The notes under the pieces: model-generated
Told to the model about the DNA's origin: nothing
What the model saw: only the letters and a program-made list of their open reading frames with translations
Databases searched by the model: none
In this document: one piece after another, positions 18,676-27,085 of the stretch
Numbering within the stretch: the first letter of the stretch is position 1
How the letters are laid out: each line of letters opens with the position of its first letter
Source of the DNA: Salinisphaera shabanensis E1L3A
Lineage (GTDB): Bacteria; Pseudomonadota; Gammaproteobacteria; Nevskiales; Salinisphaeraceae
Assembly: GCF_000215955.2 (NCBI RefSeq)
Contig: NZ_AFNV02000009.1
Location: 1 to 64,000 of the forward strand
Direction: 5' to 3'
DNA length: 64,000 bases
Translations under genes and position numbers: made by a program

Positions 18676-20592
18676 ATGAACGACTCCCGCACAGGCGATC
18701 TGTTCGCTGACGACCCGACCCCAGCTGAACCGGCCAAGCCGGCAAAGCCAGCCGACGCGCCAGAGTCCGCAACGCCCGAAGCCGCCGAAGAAGCAAACCT
18801 TTCGGATCTCGACCTCGCCCTGGCCGACTGGGCCCGCCGCCACGGCGCCGACCGCCTTGTGGCTCGTGCTTTCGCGCTGGCGAGTTGGGCGGTCGCCCAA
18901 GGCCATACCTGCCTCGCGCTGGATCAAATACCCGCGGCGTTGATGAGCGCAGCGAATCAGTCCGCGTTGCGCGAAGCACTCGCCGCCAGCGATCTTGTGA
19001 CCATACTCGACGGCAAATCGAACGATGACACACCCACCCGTCCGCTCATTCTCGAAGCCGGTCGGCTCTATCTCCAGCGCTACCACGCCTACGAAACGAA
19101 ACTCGCCGAACGTCTGAGCACGCTCATGGCCGCCGAACCCAACCCGGTGGACGTGGATACACTCAAACCCGGCAATGGGCTGTTCGCTGCCGACGCCAAC
19201 AACCCGAACGCCACCAACTGGCAGGCCGTCGCCGCGTTCGCTGCCCTGCGCCATCACTTCACGGTGATTTCCGGCGGCCCCGGCACAGGCAAGACCTACA
19301 CCATCGTTCGCCTGCTACGCGTGCTCATCGAAGCCGCACTCAGCAACGAGGACACACCGCCGCTCATAGCCCTCGCCGCGCCCACCGGCAAGGCCGCCGC
19401 ACGCATGCTCGAATCCGTACGCAACGGCCTGGAGGACATGGGCGCCGACGCCACCTTCGAAAAACAGCGCGTAGAGGAACACGTTCCGCAAACCGCGCGT
19501 ACGCTGCACCGCCTGCTCGGCCTGACCGGCGCCACCACCCGCGCCCGTTTCAACACCGACAACCCACTGCCGTATGACGTGGTCATCGTCGACGAAGCCT
19601 CGATGGTGGATCTGCCCATGATGGCCAAGCTCGCGGACGCGATACGCGACGACGCCCGGCTGATTCTACTCGGCGACCGCTACCAGCTCGCCTCGGTCGA
19701 GTCCGGCTCCGTACTCGCGGAAATCTGTGCCAACGCCGGGGTGAACCGCTTCACCGAAAAGCAGCAAACCGCCGCCGGCGAACTGCTCGCCCAACCGATG
19801 CAACCCGCCAACCATGCCCTGGCCGATCACGTCGTCACGCTACAAACCAGCCGCCGCTTCAACGCCGACAGCACCATCGGCCAACTTGCCGCCGCCGTAA
19901 ACGCAGGCGACGTAACAGCCGCTGAAGCTCTGCTTACCGCTGGCCACGACGATCTCGTCTATCACCCACGCGCCGACGCCGCGGCGATCAGCCAACTAAT
20001 CGATCGCCTGACGGAGAACTGCGCCAAACTGGTCGAAGCCACAGACCCTACGCTCGCCCTCGCCGAACTCGGCAAACAAACCGTACTCACCGCCGTGCGC
20101 CAGGGCCCCGCCGGCAGCGAAACCCTCAACGCCGGCATCACCGAACGCCTCGCTCGTCGCTTCGACTTCACCCCAGGCCAACCGTGGTACCACGGCCGAC
20201 CCGTCATGGTTAGACGAAATGACTACAAAACCGGGCTCTACAACGGCGATGTCGGTATTGCGCTCAAAAACGCAGACGGGCAACTTAGGGTCTGGTTCGA
20301 GGGGGACAACGGCCTGCGGGCCTTTCTGCCGAGCGCACTACCCGCGCACGACACCGTCTATGCAATGACGATCCACAAGAGCCAAGGCTCGGAGTTCGAT
20401 TCCGTCACACTCGTGCTGCCGGATTACGACGTGCCGGTTCTGACGCGGGAGTTGTTTTATACGGGGTTGACGAGGGGACGGGAGCAGTTGTCGATTTACT
20501 CGCAGCGGAACGCGCTTGAGCAAACCGTTACTCGTCGCGTCTTGAGAGTATCTGGGTTAGCAGAGCGCATCGCCCAACCTGGCGAAAAGTAA
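18676..20592 (+). CDS. recD: Exodeoxyribonuclease V subunit alpha (RecD)
   Basis: A 638-residue protein (E. coli RecD about 608). It is the 5'-3' superfamily 1 helicase of RecBCD. The first 150 residues are the N-terminal domain that contacts RecC, after a Pro/Glu-rich leader of about 40 residues. Walker A SGGPGTGKT lies near residue 200, APTGKAAARM (motif Ia) near 238, VIVDEASMVDLPMM (Walker B) near 305, and the C-terminal motifs RRNDYKTGLYNGDVG, AMTIHKSQGSEF and FYTGLTRGR follow. ATG 18676 is preferred over an upstream GTG. The last 30 codons differ strongly from those of a second recD 3' copy at 21519-21927, so the 3' end may have been replaced. Confidence 0.95.
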   Translation: MNDSRTGDLFADDPTPAEPAKPAKPADAPESATPEAAEEANLSDLDLALADWARRHGADRLVARAFALASWAVAQGHTCLALDQIPAALMSAANQSALREALAASDLVTILDGKSNDDTPTRPLILEAGRLYLQRYHAYETKLAERLSTLMAAEPNPVDVDTLKPGNGLFAADANNPNATNWQAVAAFAALRHHFTVISGGPGTGKTYTIVRLLRVLIEAALSNEDTPPLIALAAPTGKAAARMLESVRNGLEDMGADATFEKQRVEEHVPQTARTLHRLLGLTGATTRARFNTDNPLPYDVVIVDEASMVDLPMMAKLADAIRDDARLILLGDRYQLASVESGSVLAEICANAGVNRFTEKQQTAAGELLAQPMQPANHALADHVVTLQTSRRFNADSTIGQLAAAVNAGDVTAAEALLTAGHDDLVYHPRADAAAISQLIDRLTENCAKLVEATDPTLALAELGKQTVLTAVRQGPAGSETLNAGITERLARRFDFTPGQPWYHGRPVMVRRNDYKTGLYNGDVGIALKNADGQLRVWFEGDNGLRAFLPSALPAHDTVYAMTIHKSQGSEFDSVTLVLPDYDVPVLTRELFYTGLTRGREQLSIYSQRNALEQTVTRRVLRVSGLAERIAQPGEK

Positions 20593-20614
20593 TCCATTGG
20601 CGTACCCTCCTCGT

Positions 20615-20947
20615 ATGCAGACCGTAGCCGAGACGCCGGAGTTCTCGCGCAAGATTCGCAAGCTGATCGGCGATTCTGACTACCAAGCGCTGATCGCGTA
20701 TCTGGCAGAACATCCAAAAGCCGGCGACCTCATGCGAGGCACCGGCGGCATACGAAAGCTTCGATGGGCTCGCGACGGATCCGGCAAAAGCGGTGGCGTT
20801 CGTGTCGTCTACTACTTTCACGACGAACGCATACCCCTTTATCTGCTTACGATTTTCGGCAAGAACGAAAAGACCAATATCTCTCAAGCTGAACGCAACG
20901 CACTTGCTCAGCTTGTCGCACTGCTCACCAAGACAGCAGGAGTCTAG
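20615..20947 (+). CDS. RelE/HigB-type toxin
   Basis: A 110-residue protein of the RelE/HigB-2 toxin superfamily, which contains ribosome-dependent mRNA interferases. The pattern TPEFSRKIRKLIGDSDYQALIAYLAEHPKAGDLMRGTGGIRKLRWARDG, then GGVRVVYYFHDERIPLYLLTIFGKNEKTNIS is typical, with basic Arg/Lys in the GIRKLRW and GVRVVYY strands. The ATG at 20615 is used; a GTG lies 18 bp upstream. It starts 22 bp after the recD stop, and the antitoxin gene follows after 2 bp, in toxin-first order as in higBA. Confidence 0.88.
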   Translation: MQTVAETPEFSRKIRKLIGDSDYQALIAYLAEHPKAGDLMRGTGGIRKLRWARDGSGKSGGVRVVYYFHDERIPLYLLTIFGKNEKTNISQAERNALAQLVALLTKTAGV

Positions 20948-20949
20948 AC

Positions 20950-21282
20950 ATGAGCGACGCGTTTGAAAGTATCAAGGCCGGTCTCGAACAGGCGATCGCG
21001 CATCAAGCGAATAAGCCGAACGAGGTCGTCGTTCATGAAATGTCGGCTACAGACGTTAAGGCCGTACGCGATAAGGTTGGCATGACCCAGCGCGAGTTCG
21101 CTGCTTCGTTCGGTATCAGTCTCGGGACATTGCGGCATTGGGAGCGTGGGGATAGGCAGCCGCACGGCCCCGCTCGGGTTTTGCTAAATGTGCTTGACCG
21201 GCGGCCCGATGCTGTACTTGGCGCGCTTACGGAGTCCAATGTCATTGCGGCGGCGCACGATGCAAGACCTGACCCCAACTAG
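20950..21282 (+). CDS. HigA-type XRE antitoxin
   Basis: A 110-residue protein with a C-terminal helix-turn-helix: VRDKVGMTQREFAASFGISLGTLRHWERGDRQPHGPARVLLNVLDRRPDAVL (about 45-96). This is the classic HigA-2/XRE pattern. The N-terminal part would wrap the toxin. It is 2 bp behind the RelE/HigB gene, so the pair is one operon and is probably autorepressed by the complex. A ParE remnant abuts its 3' end. Confidence 0.9.
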   Translation: MSDAFESIKAGLEQAIAHQANKPNEVVVHEMSATDVKAVRDKVGMTQREFAASFGISLGTLRHWERGDRQPHGPARVLLNVLDRRPDAVLGALTESNVIAAAHDARPDPN

Positions 21283-21283
21283 T

Positions 21284-21424
21284 CCATTATCTCACGCCCC
21301 CGAGCTGCGGGAGCTGGTCATCCCATTCGGCGATGCCGGTTACGTCGCGCTGTACCGGCATGCACCCGGCGACGATGCGGTTTACATCCTCGCCTTCAGG
21401 CATCAAAAAGAAGCCGGGTTTTGA
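21284..21424 (+). pseudogene. 3' fragment of a ParE-type toxin gene
   Basis: The frame ends with APELRELVIPFGDAGYVALYRH and then AVYILAFRHQKEAGF, which matches the last 40 or so residues of RelE/ParE toxins (strands plus the FRHQKEAGF end). The N-terminal half is missing, and the reading frame runs straight out of the preceding antitoxin gene region. It is a leftover of a second toxin-antitoxin module and is unlikely to be active. Confidence 0.7.
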
Positions 21425-21518
21425 CTCCAATTGGTCGCTACCGATTGTGCGGCTATGGAGCGACTCAGGATTGCACGAGCAGACACCGCCCCAGCCTGTC
21501 GCCCATACTCATATCGCG

Positions 21519-21927
21519 GCCGCGCGTCGCCGTAAGACGAAATGACTATAAAACCGGACTCCACAACGGCGATGTAGGTATTGCGCTAGAAAACGATGAC
21601 GGGCAACTTAGGGTCTGGTTCGAAGGGGATAACGGGCTGCGGGCTTTCCTATCAAGCGCACTACCCGCGCACGACGCCGTGTATGCAATGACAATTCACA
21701 AAAGTCAGGGCTCGGAGTTCGATGCGGTCACGCTCGTGCTGCCAGACTACGACGTGCCGGTTTTGACGCGGGAGTTGTTTTATACGGGATTGACTCGAGG
21801 TCGGAAGCGGGTGGTTGTGTTTGCTAACCGGAAGGGCTTGTGCCGTGCTATTAGTCGACGGGCTTCTCGAGTTTCGGGGCTTGCCGATCGGATTATGGGC
21901 GCAAATCAGAACGAGATCGAGCCTTGA
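21519..21927 (+). pseudogene. Second copy of the recD 3' end
   Basis: From RRNDYKTGLHNGDVG to LTRGR, 84 of 90 residues equal those of the complete recD. In the next 30 codons only 12 match (KRVVVFANRKGLCRAISRRASRVSGLADRI here). It has no helicase core, so it cannot act as RecD. Both tails look like genuine RecD ends. Either this is the native 3' end displaced when a module brought its own recD tail, or it is an imported piece. It lies between the toxin-antitoxin genes and PARIS. Confidence 0.85.
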
Positions 21928-22010
21928 GCACAACCTGCGCCAAGACCTCATACCGCATACTAACTTTGCGCCTAGACAACTATACCCACACGTTTAACCA
22001 ATTCGAATAG

Positions 22011-23363
22011 ATGGAACTTAAACCAAAATCAAACACGGTAGAAAGTGTAGCGATTCAAGATCTTTGGAATGAACGCGACGTAGAGTTACATTTGAATTCG
22101 GATGTTACATTTCTGATCGGGGAAAACGGCACTCGAAAAACAACAACTATAAATCTTCTCGTTGCAGCGTTAACTGCCGATCTACCAACGCTCGATCGAA
22201 TACCGTTTACAAAAATTTCCATCAAACTCTCCTCAGCGGCGGATCGAACGAAACCCGTTATAGAGATAGCTAAAAAGCACCGCAAGCAAATGCCATTCGC
22301 GGAAGTAAGTTATCGAATCCGCGACACCACCAGTGGCCCTGCGACCGATTATTCACTAGATGAGTTTTACGACCAATTCGATATACACAAACCGGGGTAT
22401 CGACGACGTAGGCGCGTATATAGGCAGCCCGACGGCACCCTTATTCACCGGCAGGCTATAGAACGGAAGAGTAACGAAAAATCGATTTATCAGCACCTCC
22501 GTGAGCTAACATCCGTCAGTTGGCTTTCCGTTCATCGTTCTCCAGTAGGGACGGACCCCGGAGGCGACTCGCAAAAATCCGCTGTGGACACGAAAGTAGA
22601 TGAACTTTCCGACCGGATGATACGATATTTTTCTCAGCTCGAGAAATCAGCTTCCGATCTAGTAAACAGCTTCCAAAAAGAGATATTTTTCAATTTGTTA
22701 GCCGATCGAAATATTCCGCTAACAACTGCTGATAATTCTGACGATACAATAAAACAAGAAAAGTCGTCCTTAAGCGATATATTCGAGCAGTTCAACTTAC
22801 ATCACGATCAATACAGCGCTAAGCTGGAAAAACACTTCTCTAATTACGGAAAAGCGGCCGAAAAACTTCAGAACGATGAACCTCTCAAAACGCTCGACAT
22901 AGCTGCGGTTATCCTAACCTCAAGAATTCATTCGTTAGTACAAGAATGGACAAAAATGAAGGCGCGGGAAAACAAAATACACGAGCCTCGCACCCTTTTT
23001 CTTAATCTAATTAATAGCTTTTATAAGAGGAAAAAGCTTACTATTAGCGATCAAAATGAACCGGTAATAGAAACTGCAAAGCAAAAGAACATACCGCTAA
23101 GTTATCTTTCATCGGGTGAAAAACAGATATTTATCATTCTTGGAGAGGCATTACTTCAAGAGAACCGGCCTTCTATCTATGTCGCCGACGAACCGGAGCT
23201 ATCTTTGCACGTCGCTTGGCAAGAAAAGCTGGTGGATTCGATAACTTCGATGAACCCCAATGTTCAGTTATTTATAGCTACGCATTCTCCCGATATCGTC
23301 GGCCGGCATTCAGACAAACTCATCGATATGGGGCAATACTTTGGCGACGACGAAAGCGTTTAG
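22011..23363 (+). CDS. ariA: AriA-like AAA/ABC-type ATPase of a PARIS anti-phage system
   Basis: A 450-residue ATPase of the AAA_15/AAA_21 type. The Walker A region VTFLIGENGTRKTT is at residues 33-45; its 42nd residue is Arg (codon CGA) where the family has Gly. The ABC signature LSSGEKQ is near 366-372, Walker B SIYVADEPELSLH at 388-400 and the H-loop FIATHSPDIVG near 421-431. The middle (about 130-340) is a charged helical insertion that likely forms a coiled coil. In PARIS, AriA holds the toxin AriB until a phage anti-restriction protein such as Ocr is sensed. The next gene encodes the matching AriB and overlaps by 23 bp. The sequence is far more AT-rich than its neighbours, pointing to horizontal transfer. 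Confidence 0.82.
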   Translation: MELKPKSNTVESVAIQDLWNERDVELHLNSDVTFLIGENGTRKTTTINLLVAALTADLPTLDRIPFTKISIKLSSAADRTKPVIEIAKKHRKQMPFAEVSYRIRDTTSGPATDYSLDEFYDQFDIHKPGYRRRRRVYRQPDGTLIHRQAIERKSNEKSIYQHLRELTSVSWLSVHRSPVGTDPGGDSQKSAVDTKVDELSDRMIRYFSQLEKSASDLVNSFQKEIFFNLLADRNIPLTTADNSDDTIKQEKSSLSDIFEQFNLHHDQYSAKLEKHFSNYGKAAEKLQNDEPLKTLDIAAVILTSRIHSLVQEWTKMKARENKIHEPRTLFLNLINSFYKRKKLTISDQNEPVIETAKQKNIPLSYLSSGEKQIFIILGEALLQENRPSIYVADEPELSLHVAWQEKLVDSITSMNPNVQLFIATHSPDIVGRHSDKLIDMGQYFGDDESV

Positions 23364-24246
23364 TCGGACTCCGGCCGGATTGTCTAACTTACCAAGATTC
23401 TTTAAAGCTGATCTAATTTTTTTCGTGGAAGGCGGGAAAAGCAACGGAAGTGACGCGCAGTCATTTTATGAACAACCAAATCAGAGTGACGATGCGGTTT
23501 TCTGGAGGGCTTTCGCAAAACGCTTTTTCCCTAACCTCTCTGTTCACATCGCGCCGCGCGGACGCAAACTGCATTTGCTCGATATTGCAGAAAAAATAGA
23601 AAGCGAGGCAATTCGCAATGTCGTTATTGCGATCGACCTCGACTACGATTGGTCTAACAGTGACCGAGTTTATCCGCACTGCGTAATAACTACTTACGGA
23701 TACAGCTGGGAGAACGACGTTTGCTGTACCGAGCATATTTTTGATCTCGTCGCTGACTTGTTCGGTAATGAGCTTCCACGCCATATTGGCAATGAATTTC
23801 ACGAGCTTATTAGCAAGTATAAACCGATATTTTCTCGAATCGGAACGATAGATAACGCGATGTTAACTTATCATGCCCACCCCCTGATCGAGAGAGAGAA
23901 GCCTGGGTCCGTAGTTGTAGCTCGAAAGAAGGGCGACCAGCCAGAATTGAATTTTCGTGGGATGTGCAATAATTATCGCACTGCCAGGTCAGCAGCCAAT
24001 GGCAGCGTTCCTGTCAGCAAGTTCCAGCTAATCGATGGATTTAGCACTCTTTACGGCAAAGTAGTGTTGCACTTTTTCTACTTAACTTCTTCTTGGCTAT
24101 TCCAGCAATTACAGCTCTCATCACCGCGTAAAGATGTCTTTGCTAGACAGTTATCAATACACCTTTTCAAAAGCTTAGACGATATTGCTCACTTGCACGC
24201 GCATTATTCTGCGAATGCTGCACGTGTAGGTTTGTGTATAAAATGA
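23341..24246 (+). CDS. ariB: AriB-like TOPRIM (DUF4435) effector of PARIS
   Basis: A 301-residue protein. The TOPRIM hallmarks are LIFFVEGG (Glu30) and VVIAIDLDYDW (Asp99, Asp101), followed by the DUF4435 stretch TYGYSWEND. A conserved-looking helical C-terminal half follows. In characterised PARIS systems AriB is released from AriA and cleaves tRNA, stopping growth of the infected cell. No ATG precedes the TOPRIM Glu. The start must be TTG 23341, which overlaps ariA by 23 bp, or TTG 23380, so translation is probably coupled to ariA. An IS3 remnant starts just after the stop codon. The assignment rests on the ATPase/DUF4435 pairing. Confidence 0.8.
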   Translation: MATTKAFSRTPAGLSNLPRFFKADLIFFVEGGKSNGSDAQSFYEQPNQSDDAVFWRAFAKRFFPNLSVHIAPRGRKLHLLDIAEKIESEAIRNVVIAIDLDYDWSNSDRVYPHCVITTYGYSWENDVCCTEHIFDLVADLFGNELPRHIGNEFHELISKYKPIFSRIGTIDNAMLTYHAHPLIEREKPGSVVVARKKGDQPELNFRGMCNNYRTARSAANGSVPVSKFQLIDGFSTLYGKVVLHFFYLTSSWLFQQLQLSSPRKDVFARQLSIHLFKSLDDIAHLHAHYSANAARVGLCIK

Positions 24247-24254
24247 CCCTGGGA

Positions 24255-24540
24255 ATCCGGGGACAGTATGAGATGCCCCGACTTCTTCGGACAGCCAGAT
24301 CAGGGGTTAGTGGTTAGCTTACGTTCGTAGTTTTCCGGTGTGTGATAGTTCAGCGATTGGTGTAGTCGCTGTCGGTTATAAAAGACTTCGATGTAGTCGA
24401 AGATCGCAGATTCGACCTGTGATTGCGACTCAAACCGCCGGTCCCAGATTAGTTCGTTTTTCAGCGTACTGCAGAAGCGTTCGGCCACCGCATTATCCCA
24501 GCAGTCTCGCTTCCGACTCATACTCGGTGTGCTGTCTCGG
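24255..24540 (-). mobile_element. IS3-family remnant, copy 1 (3' end of orfB)
   Basis: The minus strand encodes 73 residues of an IS3-family transposase C-terminus: CWDNAVAERFCSTLKNELIW (with the Glu of the DDE triad), FDYIEVFYNRQRLHQSLNYHTPENYE. The element end ATCCGGGGACAGTATGAGATGCCCC is shared with copy 2 at 25644. The 5' part of the transposase is lost and the homology decays near 24540. Not mobile by itself. Confidence 0.85.
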
Positions 24541-24643
24541 CGAGCCTAATAATGACGGTGATCACGGCGCGGGAAGTACGTGAGCCGATTGATCAATAAG
24601 ATCAGGTGTTGTCGCAATTAAAGACTTAGTATTACACCGCAAA

Positions 24644-24691
24644 TTTTAAAAACTCGAGGGCAGCTATGTTTCCGCCCTCGAGTTTTTTAAA
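24644..24691. terminator. Bidirectional intrinsic terminator
   Basis: TTTTAAAAACTCGAGGGC pairs with GCCCTCGAGTTTTTTAAAA around a 12-bp loop, one of the strongest hairpins in the window. It has T-runs on both strands and would terminate the minus-strand gene at 24792. Confidence 0.85.
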
Positions 24692-24791
24692 ATGCCCGCT
24701 GCGGATCACTTCGCGGGAAGATCGAGCCCTAACATTGTCCTCTCGGCTATCGATCTCGTCTCAGCGGGGTGAGCCAAAGGCAAGCGAGTGA

Positions 24792-25376
24792 TCAGTTTAG
24801 GGGATGCATCGCAGCTTTCTCGCTTATTGCTCGCTCCCAGTCTACCGCCGTTATGACCCTTCCCCCTGGAGAAAAAACGCCTTGTATAGAGTCATCGAAG
24901 TAGAAACGGCAGAGATCGTCAATAAGCCCAAGGAAATGATCTACTTGGTAATCTGGACATAGTAATCTAGGATCTTTCCGAAACTCGTCAGGCCACTTCT
25001 TCTTCTGGATTTGGAGCGCTGCGTCCAACAGGGCACCAGTGCTGCCGAGCTGGCGCAGAAAAAAGATATAAGGTGCAAACTCACCTTCGAAAACGACAGC
25101 TCGCTTATCTGGCACGAAGTACCAGTAACCGCGCCTGAACGTAGCACGTGCCTCCGCCCAGTCTGCGTACGACATTCGTTCTTTCGAAAATCGCTTGTCT
25201 TTTGCAAGACCCGCTTTGGCCTCGCGCACCACTTGCTGGTAGTCAGCTGCGCCGGAAATCGCATGAGCGGCGATATCGAGCAAACGAGTATGCTTTTCGT
25301 TCGGAAGCGCAGCACCAAGGCGCTTAGCAGCAACCTTGATATCACGAACGATGGAAGGCGTAATTTCTTTAGACAT
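24792..25376 (-). CDS. Protein of unknown function between two IS3 remnants
   Basis: A 194-residue soluble protein. The first 50 residues (VRDIKVAAKRLGAALPNEKHTRLLDIAAHAISGAADYQQVVREAK) resemble a small helical domain seen at the N-terminus of some glyoxalase-superfamily and other accessory proteins, where it ends in a GYRDW-like motif; this is a weak match. The rest contains RRGYWYFVPDKRAVVFEGEFAPYIFFLRQ and an acidic FYFDDSIQGVFSPGG stretch I cannot assign. It is flanked by directly repeated IS3 remnants and ends before a strong terminator, so it reads as cargo of the island. The start ATG lies just after a run of AT-rich sequence. Confidence 0.6.
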   Translation of the reverse strand: MSKEITPSIVRDIKVAAKRLGAALPNEKHTRLLDIAAHAISGAADYQQVVREAKAGLAKDKRFSKERMSYADWAEARATFRRGYWYFVPDKRAVVFEGEFAPYIFFLRQLGSTGALLDAALQIQKKKWPDEFRKDPRLLCPDYQVDHFLGLIDDLCRFYFDDSIQGVFSPGGRVITAVDWERAISEKAAMHPLN

Positions 25377-25643
25377 ATTTTCTCTCAGAAGGTTAAAAGT
25401 TCCGTCGCCCGCTAACAGACTCTTCTGAAAAAAACCAATGTCTAAGATGAATGCTTACAGTGCTCTAGGCTTTGCCATAGCGGGCGGCACGCTCCTGTAA
25501 GCGCTGCGGAAAAACATACTCTATCCGAGTTGAAGTCGTCAAGAGCTACAATTCGGGGCCATGTAATTAGCCATTCGGGACAAACCCGAATGGCGCTAAG
25601 TAAGCTCCTTCAGCGTCTCTAGGTGGGCGATCCGGGGGCGGCG
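25377..25643. other. Intergenic stretch with a perfect hairpin
   Basis: GCCATTCGGG-ACAAA-CCCGAATGGC at 25570-25594 is a perfect 10-bp stem without a T-run. Otherwise nothing recognisable is seen between the unknown gene and the second IS3 remnant. Confidence 0.5.
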
Positions 25644-26063
25644 ATCCGGGGACAGTATGAGATGCCCCGACTTTTTCGGACAGCCAGATCAGGGGTTGGT
25701 CGTTAGCTTACGTTCGTAGTTTTCCGGTGTCTGATAGTTCAGCGATTGGTGTAGTCGCTGTCGGTTATAAAAGACCTCGATGTAGTCGAAGATCGCAGAT
25801 TTGGCCTGTGATGGCGATTCGAACCGCCGCCCCAGATCAGTTCATTCTTCAGCGTACTGAAGAAGCTTTCGGCCACCGCATTATCCCAGCAGTTGCCCTT
25901 GCGGCTCATGCTCGGTGTGATCCGTCGTCGGGCCAAATAATCACGATACGCGTGGCCGCTATACAACGCGCCCTGATCCGAGTGGTGGATGAGTCCAGGC
26001 CTTGGTTGTCTGCGCTGTATCGCCATATCGAGCGCATTCATAATCTGATCCGGCGACAGTGTA
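25644..26063 (-). mobile_element. IS3-family remnant, copy 2 (orfB fragment, frameshifted)
   Basis: Same element and orientation as copy 1, sharing the end ATCCGGGGACAG. The minus strand reads MNALDMAIQRRQ, LIHHSDQGALYSGHAYRDYL (second Asp of the DDE triad) and CWDNAVAESFFSTLKNELIW (Glu). One base is missing after ELIW compared with copy 1 (GCCCC for GGTCCC on the plus strand), which shifts the frame. The N-terminal half and first Asp are absent. Inactive. Confidence 0.85.
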
Positions 26064-26442
26064 CTTAACTCTACCGCCCTGCTTCGCTATGCACCCGATC
26101 TCACGCGCGAGCCCAAGCTTAGGGCTTCTATCCTGGATTCTGCCTGGCGAGTTCAAATCCCGCAGCAAAAGCCAAACTGCTCCAACCCCACTTCCGCTAA
26201 TTCCAGCCGCCCCATCACCCGCACTGAGCGCCGACGGCCACTGCTCTCGCCTTGTCGCGTTTTTCGTCGGCCACACACATCACCGGCCGGTTCCGGCCGT
26301 TAGGCGTGCGGGCGATGGCCACACTAGTACTTGCGCGAAGAGCGACGGTCAGGTCTTGCATTGCCACATTACGACCGCTGCTGCCTGGGCCTTAATCAGC
26401 ATCAGAGCAGTATGAAAAGGGCCTATGGGTTCCCGGCCCGGC
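26064..26442. other. Gene-free stretch inside the island
   Basis: No frame shows recognisable content. The sequence lies between the second IS3 remnant and the HEPN toxin gene and may be decayed mobile DNA. Confidence 0.4.
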
Positions 26443-26787
26443 TCAACCCAACTCGTCAAGCAGCTTCGAAACGTCTTCTTCGAGTTCCGGGAGCTTATCG
26501 GTCACGGCATTCCATACCAGGCTATCGTCCAGTTCCGCATAGCCGTGTATCAGAATATTGCGGAAACCGATGATATTACGGAAGTTGCGCACGCGCGCTT
26601 GTGTAGCGGGATCGAGCTTGCCCAGTTGGTTCAGCGCCTCGCCGATGATCTCGAACTGCCGCTCCACCGCAGAGCGAAACATCAGGTCGGATACATAGTC
26701 GTCGTAGGTTCTTTCCTCACTGAACCGACGAATCCCCCGTGCGGACTGCAGCATGTCGTATAGGTACATGGCGGTGCTACGCGACAT
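26443..26787 (-). CDS. HEPN-domain toxin (DUF86, HepT-like)
   Basis: A 114-residue all-helical protein of the DUF86/HepT family of RNases. The catalytic R-x4-H motif is present as RNILIHGY near residues 78-85, after the usual FRSAVERQFEIIGEALNQLGK helix. The family cuts tRNA or mRNA. Its start overlaps the end of the upstream nucleotidyltransferase gene by 11 bp, so the two form a classic MntA-HepT toxin-antitoxin operon. No truncation is seen; length is typical. Confidence 0.9.
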   Translation of the reverse strand: MSRSTAMYLYDMLQSARGIRRFSEERTYDDYVSDLMFRSAVERQFEIIGEALNQLGKLDPATQARVRNFRNIIGFRNILIHGYAELDDSLVWNAVTDKLPELEEDVSKLLDELG

Positions 26788-27085
26788 AAACAGTGCGCCG
26801 TGTCTCGTTCACGCTTTTCAGGAAATATGGGTTTTTGATCGCACGCGTACTCACAAGGTCGACATCCCGCCCGAACAATACCGTCAACTCGTGCAGTAAT
26901 CCGAAATAGTCGTTGAACTTGCCTTCAGGCCCCGGATTCTGGAACTCCACCAGAAAATCCAGATCACTGGTTTCCGGGTCGAACTCGCCGCTGGCGGCGG
27001 ATCCGAACAACTCGAGGCGCGCTACGCCGTAGCGGCGCGCCAGCGCTGCCAGTTCCTCTGTATGTTCATCCACTATGCCACTCAT
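26777..27085 (-). CDS. Minimal nucleotidyltransferase antitoxin (MntA-like)
   Basis: A 102-residue MNT-fold protein. The polymerase-beta-type motif is intact: LFGSAASGEFDPETSDLDFLVEF (the GS...D-x-D motif), with the third acidic residue in GRDVDLVS near residue 80. In the studied family MntA adds AMP units to HepT and so blocks it. It is the first gene of the pair and is overlapped by the HEPN toxin. The module lies at the edge of the island. Confidence 0.9.
   Translation of the reverse strand: MSGIVDEHTEELAALARRYGVARLELFGSAASGEFDPETSDLDFLVEFQNPGPEGKFNDYFGLLHELTVLFGRDVDLVSTRAIKNPYFLKSVNETRRTVYVA

Noticed and set aside
17741-18679. Long plus-strand open frame of 312 codons between recB and recD
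   Set aside because: It runs through the inverted hairpins, has no family resemblance and biased Arg/Ser/Pro content. Other frames are equally open because of GC richness.
25570-25594. Perfect hairpin as an integron attC site
   Set aside because: It lacks the R/L box consensus and no integrase or cassette array is present.
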